A stretch of 64,000 bases of DNA from an uncultured Shewanella sp. GTDB lineage: Bacteria > Pseudomonadota > Gammaproteobacteria > Enterobacterales > Shewanellaceae. The DNA lies in NCBI RefSeq assembly GCF_947497935.1, contig NZ_CANMIO010000001.1:248001-312000 (forward strand), in the 5' to 3' direction. Positions within the stretch are counted from its first letter, which is position 1; every line of letters starts with the position of its first letter. The translations under genes were made by a program, and so were the position numbers. The notes under the pieces were generated by a model. The model worked only from the letters and a program-made list of their open reading frames with translations, was not told the DNA's origin and made no database searches. Below, one piece after another: positions 63,961 to 64,000 of the stretch.

Positions 63961-64000
63961 ATCATCTACCTTGATTCAGTTTCATTATTGTTTTTGTTAT

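Overview
The window is a chromosomal segment of a gammaproteobacterium, most likely Shewanella. This is inferred from protein resemblance and from family combinations common in that genus (DUF2960, DUF3634, TorF-type porin, DUF3833, valS/holC/pepA/lptFG core genes); no database search was run. No tRNA, rRNA, CRISPR array or complete insertion sequence was seen. Most genes are ordinary housekeeping or genus-level genes, interspersed with secreted proteins and regulators.

Layout. 0-5.4 kb: a chemoreceptor, then valS and holC on the minus strand. 5.6-11.3 kb: a secreted metallophosphoesterase with PKD and PPC domains, a divergent small secreted beta-sandwich protein, and a CadC/ToxR-like membrane regulator with a propeller domain. 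Four CTGAT repeats at exact 10-bp spacing lie between the divergent pair. 11.4-17 kb: a DEAD-box helicase, a LysR regulator, a peroxiredoxin-like protein, an NTF2-like protein, a small membrane protein and a PaeA/YtfL-like exporter. 17.2-22.5 kb: an EvgS/BvgS-type hybrid kinase overlapping a receiver-EAL phosphodiesterase. 22.8-26.8 kb: pepA divergent from lptF-lptG. In E. coli pepA, holC and valS are adjacent; here about 17 kb separates pepA from holC. 26.8-40.2 kb: RDD protein, DUF2960, GNAT, M32 carboxypeptidase, subtilase, DUF2913-like protein, RhlE-like helicase, two M24 peptidases, an MFS transporter and an FKBP. A vestigial second copy of the 3' end of one M24 gene, with a copy of its terminator hairpin, follows that gene.

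40.4-46.6 kb: an OmpA-family protein translationally coupled to a 1671-residue lipoprotein of about 18 Ig-like (Big_2) repeats. 46.6-49.4 kb: CSD-DUF1294, ArsR, DUF4442 and DUF368 genes. 49.4-49.7 kb: a 227-bp MITE-like element. 49.7-58.7 kb: a long plus-strand operon (DUF523-DUF1722, photolyase, NTF2-like, SDR, flavin oxidoreductase, DUF1365, cyclopropane-fatty-acid synthase, DUF2878, chalcone-isomerase-like, DUF3833 lipoprotein). It looks like a photo-oxidative-stress and lipid-modification regulon and has an ECF-sigma-like promoter candidate upstream. 58.8-64 kb: DUF3634, a 60-residue protein, a TorF-type porin, a cupin, and an aminotransferase/methylmalonate-semialdehyde dehydrogenase pair suited to beta-alanine breakdown.

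Gene starts were revised where a better ribosome binding site was visible. Functional calls rest on motifs and remembered family resemblance.
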